Part shown: one piece after another, positions 10,859 to 19,641 of the stretch
Position numbering within the stretch: position 1 is the first letter of the stretch
Layout: the number at the start of each line of letters is the position of its first letter
The notes under the pieces: generated by a model
The model's input: only the letters and a program-made list of their open reading frames with translations
What the model was told of the DNA's origin: nothing
Databases searched by the model: none
DNA from: Chitinophagaceae bacterium
GTDB lineage: Bacteria > Bacteroidota > Bacteroidia > Chitinophagales > Chitinophagaceae
Assembly (NCBI GenBank): GCA_947458335.1
Contig: CANGYW010000006.1
Coordinates: 1 to 35,782 of the forward strand
Length of the DNA: 35,782 bases
Direction: 5' to 3'
Program-made: the position numbers and the translations under genes

Positions 10859-11845
10859 TCAATAGGCCATCATTACCTGTTGACGTAACGTTGCTCGTAT
10901 CTCATCTTCTATAAAGGCAGCTTCTAGGGCCTGCAGATTACAAGCCAAGAACTCCGTTTGACCCCAACCAAATGCCTCGCTCAAGTGATGATATTCGCTG
11001 CTTAGGGTTACGGGGGTAATCATACGCGCATCGGTCGAGACACTAACAGAAACCCCTTGCTGATATAAGGCACGTAACGAATGAGCCGTTAGAGAAGAAA
11101 AAATATTTGTCTGCAAATTACTGGTAGGACAAACCTCTAAATGAATCCGCTCCTGTACTAGGTAACGCACCAAAGACGGGTCTTCGATACTCCTAACCCC
11201 ATGGCCTATACGCCGAGGGCCTAACTCGCGGATCACCTCCCACATACTGGCTGGTCCGGCTGCCTCTCCGGCATGAACCGTAAACGGGATGCCACTTTCT
11301 TTTATTAAGGCAAAAGCCTTTTTATGTGCCAACACCCCAAAGCCTGCCTCATCTCCTGCCATATCAAAACCCACCACCCAGCCTTTTCCAAAAAATTGCC
11401 GGGTCAGTAATGCGGTTTCGAAGCTTTGCTCTTCTGTAAAATGCCGAAGGGTACACAGAATTAGTCGGGCAACCACGTTATAACGACTGGCCCCCTCTTG
11501 CAACGCAGATTGTACTGTATCGATCACTTGTGCAGGAGACAAACCTTGCTGTGTGTGCAACAAGGGAGCAAAACGAATCTCTGCATAAATCACCCGATCG
11601 GCCTCGAGCTGGGCCAGCAGGTCTAGGGTCACTAGCCGTAATTGTGCAGGCGTTTGCATCAACGAAAAACCCTTTACAGCACGAGTCAGGTAGTCGCGAA
11701 GGTCCTCACAGACAGGCGGGGCCACAAATTCTTGGCGATACTGGGCTTCGGTTATGGTATTATCGATGGCATGAACTACCGAATAGCTCAAGCTGCAATC
11801 GAGATGCAGATGCAATTCTATTTTTGGAAGCTGTGCGTAGTTCAT
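10859..11845 (-). CDS. add: Adenosine deaminase family protein
   Basis: PKIELHLHLDCSL, GFDMAGDEAGF, FTVHAGEAAG, RIGHGVRSIED, EVCPTSNLQT, STDARM. Confidence 0.85.
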   Translation of the reverse strand: MNYAQLPKIELHLHLDCSLSYSVVHAIDNTITEAQYRQEFVAPPVCEDLRDYLTRAVKGFSLMQTPAQLRLVTLDLLAQLEADRVIYAEIRFAPLLHTQQGLSPAQVIDTVQSALQEGASRYNVVARLILCTLRHFTEEQSFETALLTRQFFGKGWVVGFDMAGDEAGFGVLAHKKAFALIKESGIPFTVHAGEAAGPASMWEVIRELGPRRIGHGVRSIEDPSLVRYLVQERIHLEVCPTSNLQTNIFSSLTAHSLRALYQQGVSVSVSTDARMITPVTLSSEYHHLSEAFGWGQTEFLACNLQALEAAFIEDEIRATLRQQVMMAY

Positions 11846-11851
11846 GTACCA

Positions 11852-12631
11852 TCAAATGGAAAGACCCGATTGTTGCTGGGCCTCTTCGTGAAGCCAATCT
11901 TTGCGACGCAGCTCAAAGTTGCGACCCAGATATAATTTGCGCACCTGCTCGTCTTGCGCCAGCTCTTCGGCTGTACCGTGTTTAAAAATTTTTCCCTCAA
12001 TAAGCAGGTAAGCCCGGTCACAGATCGAAAGCGTTTCCGTTACATTATGATCGGTAATTAAGATGCCGATGTTCTTATACTTTAGCCGGGCTACAATGGC
12101 CTGAATATCCTCAACCGCAATAGGATCGATGCCCGCAAAAGGCTCGTCCAGTAAAATAAAAGTAGGGTCAACCGACAGGGCCCTGGCAATCTCCGTTCTT
12201 CTTCTTTCTCCTCCACTTAACACATCGCCATTGCTCTTACGCACATGCTGTAATCGAAACTCACTGAGCAGACGCTCCAGTTTTTCTTTTTGCTGCTGCT
12301 TACTAAGCCGGGTCATTTCTAGTACCGCGGCAATATTGTCTTCTACACTCAGCTTTCTAAACACCGAGGCTTCTTGTGGCAAATAACCGATTCCCATTTG
12401 GGCTCTCTTGTACATGGGTAAGGCCGTAATGTCTTGGTCATTTAAAAATACCTGCCCTTCATCAGGCTTGATTAATCCTACCACCTGGTAAAAAGAGGTA
12501 GTCTTGCCGGCTCCATTAGGCCCCAGCAGTCCTACGATCTCCCCTTGTTGTACCTCAAAAGATACCCGGTCTACAACGGTCCTACTGCCGTATCGTTTAA
12601 CCAGAGAGCGGGTACGAATGGTCAATTGCAT
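11852..12631 (-). CDS. lptB: LPS export ABC transporter ATP-binding protein
   Basis: Walker [25 protein letters not shown] signature, [29 protein letters not shown] typical of LptB. ATG at 12631 ([17 protein letters not shown]) fits the family start better than the 12844 ORF start. Confidence 0.94.
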   Translation of the reverse strand: MQLTIRTRSLVKRYGSRTVVDRVSFEVQQGEIVGLLGPNGAGKTTSFYQVVGLIKPDEGQVFLNDQDITALPMYKRAQMGIGYLPQEASVFRKLSVEDNIAAVLEMTRLSKQQQKEKLERLLSEFRLQHVRKSNGDVLSGGERRRTEIARALSVDPTFILLDEPFAGIDPIAVEDIQAIVARLKYKNIGILITDHNVTETLSICDRAYLLIEGKIFKHGTAEELAQDEQVRKLYLGRNFELRRKDWLHEEAQQQSGLSI

Positions 12632-12635
12632 ACAA

Positions 12636-12643
12636 CAAATGTA
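12636..12643 (-). promoter_or_regulatory. Putative -7 box 4 nt upstream of the lptB ATG
   Basis: Minus strand TACATTTG-TTGT-ATG; possible TTG -33 element at 12665-12667. Confidence 0.5.
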
Positions 12644-12701
12644 AGTCATCGGGACCTCTCGTGCCAACGGCCCTCTTCTTTTAACAAAAGGGGATTGATT
12701 C

Positions 12702-12732
12702 TTTGCTATAAACAACGGGTATGTTAAGTTTG
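12702..12732 (+). promoter_or_regulatory. Bacteroidota-type promoter for metF (TTTG-N19-TAAGTTTG)
   Basis: TTTG at 12702-12705, 19-nt spacer, TAAGTTTG at 12725-12732, ATG at 12747. Confidence 0.7.
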
Positions 12733-12746
12733 CATACCCCGTACCT

Positions 12747-13697
12747 ATGAAAGTTATTGAACATATCAACCAGGCCAAAGACACGCTCATTTCTTTTGAG
12801 GTGTTGCCCCCCCTTAAGGGTAAAGGTATCGGCGCTTTGTACAAGCATCTTGATCCACTAATGGCCTTTAAACCGGCCTTTATTAATGTTACCTACCATC
12901 GCTCCGAACATGTGTTCAAAAAAAGAGCCGATGGGAGTTTCGAAAAAGTAGTGGTGCGCAAACGTCCCGGCACGGAAAGCATCTGTGCGGCGATCATGAA
13001 TAAATACAATGTAGATACGGTACCCCATTTGATCTGTGGCGGATTTAGCATCAACGAGACCGAAGATGCGCTTATCAACTTGCATTACTTGGGCATCGAT
13101 AATGTGTTGGTGTTACGTGGAGATGCTGCCAAAAACGAATCTGCCTTTGAACCCGAGCCCGGAGGCCACCGCTACGCAGTCGATCTGTTACAACAGGTTT
13201 CTGCGCTCAATAATGGCATCTACATTGAGGAAGAGCTTAAGGACACACAAAAGACGCGGTTTTGTATTGGAGTGGCAGGTTATCCCGAAAAACATTTCGA
13301 AGCGCCTAACATGGATACAGACTTACGTCATCTAAAACAAAAAGTAGAGGCCGGCGCCGACTATATTGTAACACAGATGTTCTTCGACAATGCCAAGTAC
13401 CACAGTTTTGTAAAGGCCTGTCGCGAAATTGGTATTACCGTACCCATCATTCCCGGACTAAAGCCCATTTACTCCAAAAAACAATTGACCGTACTTCCCA
13501 AAACATTTCACATCGATCTCCCCTCAGAGCTGGCCAATGCCGTGCAAAAATGTAAGACCGATGCCGATGTAGAATTAGTAGGAAAGGAATGGCTGCTAAT
13601 GCAATCACGCGAACTCAAGAAAGCCGGCGTACCTGTGCTGCACTACTATACATTGGGTCGTCCGCAGTTAGTGGCCGATGTGGTCAAGGATATTTAA
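12747..13697 (+). CDS. metF: Methylenetetrahydrofolate reductase
   Basis: [61 protein letters not shown]. Confidence 0.95.
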   Translation: MKVIEHINQAKDTLISFEVLPPLKGKGIGALYKHLDPLMAFKPAFINVTYHRSEHVFKKRADGSFEKVVVRKRPGTESICAAIMNKYNVDTVPHLICGGFSINETEDALINLHYLGIDNVLVLRGDAAKNESAFEPEPGGHRYAVDLLQQVSALNNGIYIEEELKDTQKTRFCIGVAGYPEKHFEAPNMDTDLRHLKQKVEAGADYIVTQMFFDNAKYHSFVKACREIGITVPIIPGLKPIYSKKQLTVLPKTFHIDLPSELANAVQKCKTDADVELVGKEWLLMQSRELKKAGVPVLHYYTLGRPQLVADVVKDI

Positions 13698-13750
13698 TCA
13701 ACGAAAACGATCAAGGTACAACCTTACGTAAAAGAATGCGTAGCCTTTGC

Positions 13751-15184
13751 TTATTGTCCTTTTTTCTTCAGCTGAATTATTTCATCCATCTGCTCGTACG
13801 ACAGCTTTTTGGCAACGATGCGCTTGTCTTTATCTAAGAGGTAAAGCGTAGGAAAAGACTGTACATCGTAGAGCTGCGAATAGCCCGGTATACTTTTTTC
13901 TACCCGATTTTTTTCAGCCTCCTTGCTATAATATACATGACTCCAATGTCCGATCTTCTTATCGGCAATAAACCGAAGCCAATCAGCTCGGCTACCCTCG
14001 GTCTCTTTTGCCACTGCATAAATACCCACATTGTCTTTTTTCCAACGCTGTGTGTAGACCGAATCGATTTTAGGAAGCGTCTCTTTACAATGCCCGCAAG
14101 TAGGATCCCAGAATACGACCAGCGTAAAATCTTTTTTTAGACCGTAAAGTGGTACTGTACGCCCCGACGAATCGGGCAATTCAATATCCGATGCGGGCGT
14201 ACCCAAAATATTGGCCATTAAACTATAGGCCCTGTCGGTGATTGTCTTTTTGCCCTGTTCGCTCAACCACGAATAGGTCTTATTCGAAAAATACTTTTCG
14301 TACAAATGCACAAAGACGGCATCTTCCCACATATAACGCTGGGTGTAATAACGATTGATAAACCGAAGCAGCAAGAAACGTTGCATCTCGGCATTGACAG
14401 AAGCATAGCCGAGCATGTAATCCATTTCTTTATTGACCGAATCGGGATGGGGCGTTACCAACTGGTTAAAATAGGTATCGAGCTTATCTTCAAAAAAAGT
14501 AGTGTATGCCATGCGTCCGTCCCAAAAATTTACGCCGTCCCAAAAATGGTCCTTGTAATAGCGAAAAGCTTTTACTGAATCTTCGCGATTAGCAGGCTGC
14601 TGTAATTCGGCTGGCAAAACTGGTTGACGCATGGCCTGCAATAAGGCGGCTAAAAAACTACCTTTATTTTTCTCGATCAGCTCATCTCGCGAGTTACGCA
14701 GATCTTGATCGACCTTATTGAGCGAATCAATCAATCGAGTAGAATCAGATTTATTCGCGGCCGTTTTTAACAGCTCTCGAAGGCTGTTGATGCGCATACC
14801 TTTTTCTGCTGTCAATCGCTGGTATCCAGAAAAAAGATCGTTATCGGGCGAGTTAACATAGGTAATACCTCCTGGCAATGTAGCAGAGTCGGCAATAACT
14901 GAGAATTGCTGCTGCTTGTCTACCAGTATTTCAAAAAACCCAGACTTATTCGGAAAACCGATCAGGTAGATACCTCCTTGCAGTGGTTGTTTTCCTTTAA
15001 AAACCCCCTTGGATTGCTGATCTAGCTTAATGGAATCAATAATAGGATAGGTTTTACCAAAATAGTGCCCTAGGTAAATATATTGGTCTTTGTAGGGCTT
15101 AAAGGTGATGGAAATCTCGTACCCATTTTGGGCCTGTACAGCGAGGGTCGACAATAAGAGCAAAAAGCTAAAAAGACGCTTCAT
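13751..15184 (-). CDS. Secreted thioredoxin-like (TlpA/ResA type) protein with DUF4369-like N-terminus
   Basis: Signal peptide MKRLFSFLLLLSTLAVQAQ; DUF4369-like beta domain; C-terminal FWDPTCGHCKETLPKIDSVY with CxxC. Confidence 0.87.
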   Translation of the reverse strand: MKRLFSFLLLLSTLAVQAQNGYEISITFKPYKDQYIYLGHYFGKTYPIIDSIKLDQQSKGVFKGKQPLQGGIYLIGFPNKSGFFEILVDKQQQFSVIADSATLPGGITYVNSPDNDLFSGYQRLTAEKGMRINSLRELLKTAANKSDSTRLIDSLNKVDQDLRNSRDELIEKNKGSFLAALLQAMRQPVLPAELQQPANREDSVKAFRYYKDHFWDGVNFWDGRMAYTTFFEDKLDTYFNQLVTPHPDSVNKEMDYMLGYASVNAEMQRFLLLRFINRYYTQRYMWEDAVFVHLYEKYFSNKTYSWLSEQGKKTITDRAYSLMANILGTPASDIELPDSSGRTVPLYGLKKDFTLVVFWDPTCGHCKETLPKIDSVYTQRWKKDNVGIYAVAKETEGSRADWLRFIADKKIGHWSHVYYSKEAEKNRVEKSIPGYSQLYDVQSFPTLYLLDKDKRIVAKKLSYEQMDEIIQLKKKGQ

Positions 15185-15240
15185 ACACAATTAAAATATG
15201 CAGTAAAGTTATTAAAATCCCTAACAAGACCGACAGCAAC

Positions 15241-15248
15241 TATCTTTG
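15241..15248 (+). promoter_or_regulatory. Putative -7 box 4 nt upstream of the rlmD GTG
   Basis: TATCTTTG-TCGG-GTG. Confidence 0.5.
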
Positions 15249-15252
15249 TCGG

Positions 15253-16677
15253 GTGCGAAAAAAAAGACCCTCCCTTATCCTATCGAATCTACTGATCGAA
15301 GATTACGCCGCCGAAGGAAAATGCATTGCACGACAAGACGGAAAAGTAATTTTTATTGAAGGGGTGGTACCGGGCGATCGGGTCGATGCCAGGATCATTA
15401 AAAGCAAAAAAGACTGGGCCGAGGGCATGGTGGTAGCCTTTGTTGAAAAGGCCAAAGAACGGGTAGATCCTTTTTGTTCGCATTTTGGGATTTGTGGGGG
15501 ATGTCAGTGGCAAATGCTACCCTATCCCAAACAACTCCAGTTTAAGCAGCAACAAGTTGAACAGACCCTGCAACGCATCGGCAAAGTAACGCTTACTCCC
15601 ATTCAGCCTATTGCCGGCGCTTCTTCTACTACTCACTACAGAAATAAGATCGAATATACATTTGGAAATAAACGCTACCTATTACCCTCCGAACTGGGCA
15701 ACGAACAGATCAGCAGTCAGTCAAATGTAGCCGGTTTTCATGCCCGGGGATTCTTTGATAAGGTAGTGGATATAGATACTTGTTATCTGCAGGGATCTCC
15801 CACCAACGAAATACGCCTATTTATAAAATCGATGGCCCTGCAAAAAGGATGGACCTTCTATGACAGCCGGGCACACCAGGGCTATTTACGTAATGTGCAG
15901 TTACGACTCTGCCGCAGCGGCGAACTAATGGTCAATGTGATCGTTGGAGAAGACAGACCTCAGCAAACAAAGGAGCTGTTACAGGCCCTGCTCGATCGTT
16001 TTACAGGTATTACTACTCTTCTCTACACGATCAATACGAAATGGAACGACAGCATTCAAGATCTGCAACCCATTATTTTTTCGGGTAAAGGGTACGTAGA
16101 AGAGATCTTACGAGGAGAACAGGCAGATGAATCCTATCGCTTTAAAATCGGCCCCAAGTCTTTTTTTCAGACCAATACCGAACAAGCCGAAACCCTTTAC
16201 CGATTAACCGCGCATGCTGCTGCCCTTAGCGGACAAGAAACGCTCTACGATCTCTACTGCGGAACGGGCAGTATCGGCATCTTCTTAAGCCGAAAAGCCG
16301 GTCGCATTGTGGGGGTAGAACAAGTAGCCGCTGCAATAGACGATGCCAAAGAAAATGCAAGGCTCAACCAGATTTCGAATGCTTCTTTTTTTGCAGGAGA
16401 TGTGATTGATATTTGCACAGAATCTTTTTTTGCCGAGCAGGGACGCCCCGATGTAATCGTTACCGATCCTCCACGCGCTGGCATGCACGAAGCACTTATC
16501 GATACACTACTCACGATTGCTGCCCCCACGCTGGTCTACGTTAGTTGTAACCCGGCCACACAAGCCCGCGACCTTCAACGACTCGATAGCCTATACCAGG
16601 TAACCCTGGTGCAACCCGTCGATATGTTTCCGCACACACATCACATCGAAAACATTGTCCGGTTGACCCGTAGATAA
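15253..16677 (+). CDS. rlmD: 23S rRNA (uracil-5-)-methyltransferase RlmD
   Basis: TRAM domain, Fe-S cysteines CSHFGICGGCQW, LYDLYCGTGSIGIFLSR, VTDPPRAGMHE, VYVSCNPATQARDL. Confidence 0.93.
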   Translation: MRKKRPSLILSNLLIEDYAAEGKCIARQDGKVIFIEGVVPGDRVDARIIKSKKDWAEGMVVAFVEKAKERVDPFCSHFGICGGCQWQMLPYPKQLQFKQQQVEQTLQRIGKVTLTPIQPIAGASSTTHYRNKIEYTFGNKRYLLPSELGNEQISSQSNVAGFHARGFFDKVVDIDTCYLQGSPTNEIRLFIKSMALQKGWTFYDSRAHQGYLRNVQLRLCRSGELMVNVIVGEDRPQQTKELLQALLDRFTGITTLLYTINTKWNDSIQDLQPIIFSGKGYVEEILRGEQADESYRFKIGPKSFFQTNTEQAETLYRLTAHAAALSGQETLYDLYCGTGSIGIFLSRKAGRIVGVEQVAAAIDDAKENARLNQISNASFFAGDVIDICTESFFAEQGRPDVIVTDPPRAGMHEALIDTLLTIAAPTLVYVSCNPATQARDLQRLDSLYQVTLVQPVDMFPHTHHIENIVRLTRR

Positions 16678-16679
16678 CG

Positions 16680-16687
16680 TAATTTTG
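16680..16687 (+). promoter_or_regulatory. Putative -7 box 4 nt upstream of the rhomboid ATG
   Basis: TAATTTTG-TACA-ATG. Confidence 0.5.
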
Positions 16688-16691
16688 TACA

Positions 16692-17432
16692 ATGAGTGAG
16701 TTTCGATTTACGAGACCGGATAATTTTCCTCCTATTGTCAAAAATCTGATCATCATCAATGTATTGATGTATGTGGCGCAACTAACATTGGCCGCTCGCT
16801 TTCCATTTACGGAATGGATTATGCTGTGGCCACTGATGCCCGAAAAATTACAGGGGCTGCTGGCAGAGGCCGGGGTTGTAAACAGCGCCAGCCACTTTAG
16901 GCCTTATCAGTTACTGACCCATATGTTCGCCCATTCGCCGCAGACTTTATTTCATATTGTCTTTAATATGTTTACGCTGTGGATGTTTGGAAAAGTACTA
17001 GAAACCGTTTGGGGTGGACAGCGGTTCTTGCTTTTTTACATAGCCAGCGGCCTGGGTGCGGCCGCTTTGCATTTGGCAGTTCAATATTTGCGCTGTCAAG
17101 AATTACTGACCGCCTTTAATGCAGGAGATGCCGTGGCAGTACAACAACAACTCGGCGCCGTCTCGCCCGCCCTCGGTGCCAGTGGGGCGGTGATGGGTGT
17201 AATGGCCGCCTTTGCGTATCTGTTTCCCAACACCGAGCTCTACATTATGTTTATTCCTGTACCCGTCAAGGCCAAATGGGCTATGTTGGGACTAGCCGCC
17301 ATTGATCTATTTGGCGGTGTGGCCGGTGTAAGCGGAGACAATATTGCGCACTTTGCCCACTTAGGAGGGGCTCTCACTGGTTTTCTACTGGTGTTGTACT
17401 GGAACAAAACCAATCGTCAGACGTTATACTAA
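16692..17432 (+). CDS. Rhomboid family intramembrane serine protease (catalytic residues intact)
   Basis: FHIVFNMFTLWMFGKVLE (H..N oxyanion), ALGASGAVMG (catalytic Ser), IAHFAHLGGALTGF (catalytic His); multi-TM. Confidence 0.93.
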   Translation: MSEFRFTRPDNFPPIVKNLIIINVLMYVAQLTLAARFPFTEWIMLWPLMPEKLQGLLAEAGVVNSASHFRPYQLLTHMFAHSPQTLFHIVFNMFTLWMFGKVLETVWGGQRFLLFYIASGLGAAALHLAVQYLRCQELLTAFNAGDAVAVQQQLGAVSPALGASGAVMGVMAAFAYLFPNTELYIMFIPVPVKAKWAMLGLAAIDLFGGVAGVSGDNIAHFAHLGGALTGFLLVLYWNKTNRQTLY

Positions 17433-17449
17433 GAAAATAACAAGGAACC

Positions 17450-18355
17450 GTGTCTATGGGATATTCGTTAGGTGACAGCCAAAATAGTCTAACCCGGCTG
17501 GTGATCGTCAATCTGGTTGTATTCATTACCCTTGCACTTTGCAGAGCCTATTTCTTTTTTTTCTATCAAGATACAGCGCAGATCGAAGTGGTCTTTCGTG
17601 AGCAGATCTTACAATGGTTTGCCTTACCCGGCAATTGGCAACAAATAATCTACCGACCCTGGACGCTGCTGAGTGCCATGTTTACTAATGTGGGCGTCTG
17701 GATGGTATTAGGTCATTTACTATGGCTATGGGCCTTCGGATTTATTTTTCAGGACTTAAGTGGTAATCGCAAAATCGTTGCTCTCTATTTGTATGGCGGT
17801 TTGGCTGGTTCGTTGGGTTATCTGCTTGCAGTTTCTTTACTACCCTCTTCTACTTCGGCAGCTCTTTTCTTTGGGGCCGGCCCCTCTGTGATGGCTATCG
17901 CAATCGCCACCACCATGCTATCCCCCTACTACCGACTGTTTCCTCAACTGATGGGAGGCTTTCCACTATGGATCCTTACGGCGGTATATGTACTGGTTAG
18001 CATCGCGACTAAACCGTTGCAACAGCCCATCAGCTATCTGCCCTTGCTAGCCGGAGGCGCCATGGGTTTTTTATTTATGCAGCTAATTAGAATGGGTTAC
18101 GACCTAAGCGACTGGATGACGCGCCTCTTTGACAGCGCCAATAATCTGTTCAATCCCGAAAAGAAACGGCAAAAAAAATCAGGAATTAGGGACATGTACT
18201 TTTATAAAGCCACCCGCCAACCTTACGATAAAAAACCTAAGCTAACACAAGACCGAATAGATGCCTTGTTAGAAAAAATTCATCGTCAGGGAATGGACTC
18301 CCTCACTAAAGAAGAAAAAGAGTTTCTAGAACGGGCCAGTCAATCAAACCAATAA
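17450..18355 (+). CDS. Rhomboid-fold protein, predicted catalytically inactive, with cytosolic DUF6576-like tail
   Basis: Tandem to the active rhomboid and alignable, but GASGAVM becomes GAGPSVM, the AHLGG region becomes PLLAGG, and HIVFN becomes MVLGH. Charged C-terminal tail ends ...LTQDRIDALLEKIHRQGMDSLTKEEKEFLERAS. Confidence 0.88.
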   Translation: MSMGYSLGDSQNSLTRLVIVNLVVFITLALCRAYFFFFYQDTAQIEVVFREQILQWFALPGNWQQIIYRPWTLLSAMFTNVGVWMVLGHLLWLWAFGFIFQDLSGNRKIVALYLYGGLAGSLGYLLAVSLLPSSTSAALFFGAGPSVMAIAIATTMLSPYYRLFPQLMGGFPLWILTAVYVLVSIATKPLQQPISYLPLLAGGAMGFLFMQLIRMGYDLSDWMTRLFDSANNLFNPEKKRQKKSGIRDMYFYKATRQPYDKKPKLTQDRIDALLEKIHRQGMDSLTKEEKEFLERASQSNQ

Positions 18356-18931
18356 TCAGCGTGCCTTATCTATTTGGGCGCAAATCCCGGTAAAGATGTC
18401 ATCGATGCTGCCTTCTCCGGCAATGGAACTGAACTTACCACTCTGCTGGTAATGGGACGCCACCGGGCTGGTTTCATTTGTGTACACCGCAAAGCGTTTG
18501 CGAATGACCGACTCGTCGGTATCGTCGGAGCGACCCGAGGTCTGACCGCGTTGTAATAATCGTTTGACCAACTCCTCTTCGGATACTTCTAGTGCTACTA
18601 CCAGCGAAATAGCCGTGTTCTTTTTGGTCAGCAACTCATCGAGCGCTTCGGCTTGCGCTACCGTTCTTGGAAAACCATCGAATAAAAATCCGTTAGCCCC
18701 TTTATGCTGATCAAAGAAAGAATCCACCATGCCAATCACTACAGCATCAGGCACCAGCTTACCCGAATCGATATACGACTTGGCAGACAAGCCCAGCGAA
18801 GTTTGATCTGCTATCTCTTTTCTAAGCAGATTACCGGTAGAAAGATGAATCAGCCCGTATTTAGCCACCAGCTTGTCCGACTGGGTTCCCTTTCCACTAC
18901 CGGGCGGGCCAAATAGCACCAAATTAAACAT
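18356..18931 (-). CDS. adk: Adenylate kinase (short type)
   Basis: MFNLVLFGPPGSGKGTQSDKL, LSTGNLLRKEI, FLFDGFPRTVAQAE, GRSDDTDESVIRKRF. Confidence 0.96.
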   Translation of the reverse strand: MFNLVLFGPPGSGKGTQSDKLVAKYGLIHLSTGNLLRKEIADQTSLGLSAKSYIDSGKLVPDAVVIGMVDSFFDQHKGANGFLFDGFPRTVAQAEALDELLTKKNTAISLVVALEVSEEELVKRLLQRGQTSGRSDDTDESVIRKRFAVYTNETSPVASHYQQSGKFSSIAGEGSIDDIFTGICAQIDKAR

Positions 18932-19020
18932 AAACAGTTATTTTGAGCAGTAGGCAAATATAAGCCTCAAAGCCGTATGGGGCGCAATTGAACCTTTGGA
19001 ATGCCCTCTTGTTAAATGGG

Positions 19021-19611
19021 ATGATGATGGCATTTCCCCTTTTGAATTGGCCCTTAGTGGCAGTGGTCTTGCTGCAATGCAGCACCGACCCCATTACCCA
19101 GATCGATCAGGCCACCGGAAAAGACCGCGGCATTTCTACCCCCCAAAATCAAATGAGCATGGATACCACAAAAAAAGATAATCCGGTCTACTCACGCACC
19201 GATACCACAAAGGTGAACCTTGCGGAGAGTGAATGGAAAAAGATTCTGACCCCGGATGTGTATTACATTGCGCGTCAAAAAGGAACCGAAAGACCGTGGA
19301 CCAGCCCCATCGAACATTCCCAAGAAGTAGGCACTTATTATTGCAAGGCCTGCGGTAAACCCCTTTTTAAAAGTGAGGCCAAATTTGAAAGCGGCTGCGG
19401 ATGGCCCAGCTTTTTTGAGCCCATTTCGAAAGGAAGCATCCTCTACACTCCCGACAACAGCCACGGCATGCAACGTACCGAAGTGCAATGCGGACGTTGC
19501 AAAGCCCACCTGGGTCATGTTTTTGATGACGGACCGCCTCCCACCGGCCTTCGCTACTGTATCAACGGCGTTATTCTTGATTTTGAGAAATCGTCCGGGG
19601 CAAAGAAATAA
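19021..19611 (+). CDS. msrB: Peptide-methionine (R)-S-oxide reductase, predicted lipoprotein
   Basis: CKACGKPLFKSEAKFESGCGWPSFF, CGRCKAHLGHVF, GLRYCING. N-terminus MMMAFPLLNWPLVAVVLLQCS has a lipobox. An alternative start lies at 18988. Confidence 0.92.
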   Translation: MMMAFPLLNWPLVAVVLLQCSTDPITQIDQATGKDRGISTPQNQMSMDTTKKDNPVYSRTDTTKVNLAESEWKKILTPDVYYIARQKGTERPWTSPIEHSQEVGTYYCKACGKPLFKSEAKFESGCGWPSFFEPISKGSILYTPDNSHGMQRTEVQCGRCKAHLGHVFDDGPPPTGLRYCINGVILDFEKSSGAKK

Positions 19612-19641
19612 AGTACATTTGCCGAAGCAAATGGTCCTCCC

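Noticed and set aside
11530-11985. 151-aa ORF across the add/lptB junction, + strand
   Set aside because: Antisense to two recognised genes; unstructured sequence.
12632-12844. N-terminal extension of the lptB ORF (71 aa)
   Set aside because: Runs through the lptB-metF promoter region and into metF; family start is at [15 protein letters not shown] (12631).
13698-13750. AAGGT-ACA-ACCTT as a bidirectional terminator between metF and the thioredoxin-like gene
   Set aside because: Only a 5-bp stem with no T-tract on either side.
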